From NCBI GenBank assembly GCA_946410375.1, contig CAMKAB010000070.1:1-5579 (forward strand): a stretch of DNA of 5,579 nucleotides, given 5' to 3'. Source of the stretch: an uncultured Spirochaetaceae bacterium (GTDB lineage Bacteria > Spirochaetota > Spirochaetia > Sphaerochaetales > Sphaerochaetaceae). The notes under the pieces were generated by a model. It worked only from the letters and a program-made list of their open reading frames with translations. It was not told where the DNA came from and did not search any database. Below, piece after piece: positions 5,539 to 5,579 of the stretch; within the stretch, counting starts at the first letter, position 1, and each line of letters opens with the position of its first letter. A program made the position numbers and the translations under genes.

Positions 5539-5579
5539 AAGACTTCTTTCACCGTTTCCAGAGGAAGGAAAGCGACGAC
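5535..5579 (+). CDS. Start of a downstream gene, truncated by the right edge
   Basis: ATG at 5535 overlaps the TGA of the preceding gene by 4 nt and reads MKDFFHRFQRKESDD to the last base without a stop. Shine-Dalgarno support is weak (AGAAGA, 5522-5527, 7 nt before the ATG), but ATGA overlaps are typical of coupled operon genes. The 15 visible residues are basic and charged with no signal peptide, so no function can be assigned. It should share a transcript and possibly a pathway with the PH-like membrane protein. Confidence 0.55.
   Translation, partial: MKDFFHRFQRKESDD

Overview
The window looks like chromosomal DNA of a host-associated spirochete, most likely a Treponema. This is inferred from protein style and not from a marker gene. 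There are three unrelated lipoproteins with relaxed lipoboxes. One is a large modular lipoprotein built from Ig-like beta-sandwich units plus a propeller-like half, and it is coupled to a small predicted outer-membrane barrel. No rRNA, tRNA, CRISPR array, transposase or phage gene was recognised.

Layout: (1) Positions 136-1, minus strand, hold the 5' part of a lipoprotein gene running off the left edge (GTG start, lipobox LVSC, then a PxWYxNP motif). (2) Positions 137-662 are a divergent intergenic region: an AT-rich half with candidate promoter elements and a hairpin-forming dyad, then a GC-rich half with two near-identical 66-bp tandem units. (3) Positions 663-2951 encode a 762-residue lipoprotein. 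Two bases later, 2954-3478 encodes a 174-residue exported protein with the look of a small outer-membrane beta-barrel; the two should form one translationally coupled operon. (4) Positions 3479-3734 are a spacer with a perfect TATAAT box. (5) Positions 3735-4625 encode a 296-residue lipoprotein whose C-terminal half has two similar hydrophobic helical hairpins. (6) Positions 4626-5004 are noncoding, with three copies of a 17-nt motif about 65 nt apart, and end in a good promoter whose -10 box almost touches the next start codon. (7) Positions 5005-5538 encode a 177-residue inner-membrane protein with two N-terminal transmembrane helices and a C-terminal PH-like beta domain. It overlaps by ATGA the start of another gene (5535 onward) cut by the right edge.

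The genes read as cell-envelope accessory functions: surface or periplasmic lipoproteins, an outer-membrane barrel and a membrane-anchored PH-like protein. No enzymatic pathway can be assigned. The points most worth a second look are the coupled propeller-lipoprotein/barrel pair, the lipoprotein with duplicated membrane hairpins, the two intergenic repeat families with similar spacing, and start codons sitting directly on promoters.
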